From an uncultured Caldilinea sp. (GTDB lineage: Bacteria; Chloroflexota; Anaerolineae; Caldilineales; Caldilineaceae), in NCBI RefSeq assembly GCF_937128415.1, contig NZ_CAKZMJ010000079.1:1-15000 (forward strand): a DNA stretch of 15,000 nucleotides. Reading direction: 5' to 3'. The notes under the pieces are model-generated. The model made no database searches. It was given only the letters and a program-made list of their open reading frames with translations, and had not been told where the DNA came from. Shown piece by piece: positions 14,645 through 15,000 of this stretch. The stretch's first letter is position 1; every line of letters begins with the position of its first letter. Both the position numbers and the translations under genes were made by a program.

Positions 14645-15000
<356 letters not shown>

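Overview
The window is a GC-rich, gene-dense stretch of a bacterial chromosome, most likely from the Chloroflexota (Caldilineae/Anaerolineae-like). This rests on the general style of the proteins and on the first gene, a large repeat protein ending in a short linker plus LYLPIVSR, a tail type I associate with secreted Chloroflexota proteins. No rRNA, tRNA, CRISPR array, transposase or integrase is visible. The assignment is from memory of families, not from a search.

Layout. (1) 1-1786: 3' part of a secreted or surface PKD-type repeat protein, with blocks identical at DNA level, followed by a long hairpin. (2) 1925-4564: a two-gene operon of a polysaccharide-deacetylase-like protein and a DUF1624/HGSNAT-like multi-pass membrane protein, possibly an N-deacetylation/N-acetylation pair. 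(3) 4630-9744: a promoter and three co-oriented genes: an astacin-type zinc peptidase, a coiled-coil/transglutaminase-like protein, and a 964-residue protein joining a clan-A glycoside-hydrolase-like barrel, an SH3b domain, an N-acetylmuramidase domain and a two-helix membrane tail. None of the three has a visible signal peptide. This is the most unusual part of the window. (4) 9745-9835: a convergent intergenic gap holding a 21-nt tandem and palindromic repeat. (5) 9836-13246, minus strand: a holin-like/phosphodiesterase/Yip1-like fusion and, upstream of it, a class I SAM methyltransferase. (6) 13247-13418: a divergent promoter region. (7) 13419-15000: a thiolase and the start of an acyl-CoA dehydrogenase, a fatty-acid or acyl-CoA degradation operon running off the window.

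The envelope theme is strong: surface repeat protein, amino-sugar modification, peptidoglycan-lytic fusion protein and a membrane phosphodiesterase. The thiolase/acyl-CoA dehydrogenase operon is ordinary metabolism. Many long opposite-strand open frames exist because of the high GC content, and I judge them non-coding.
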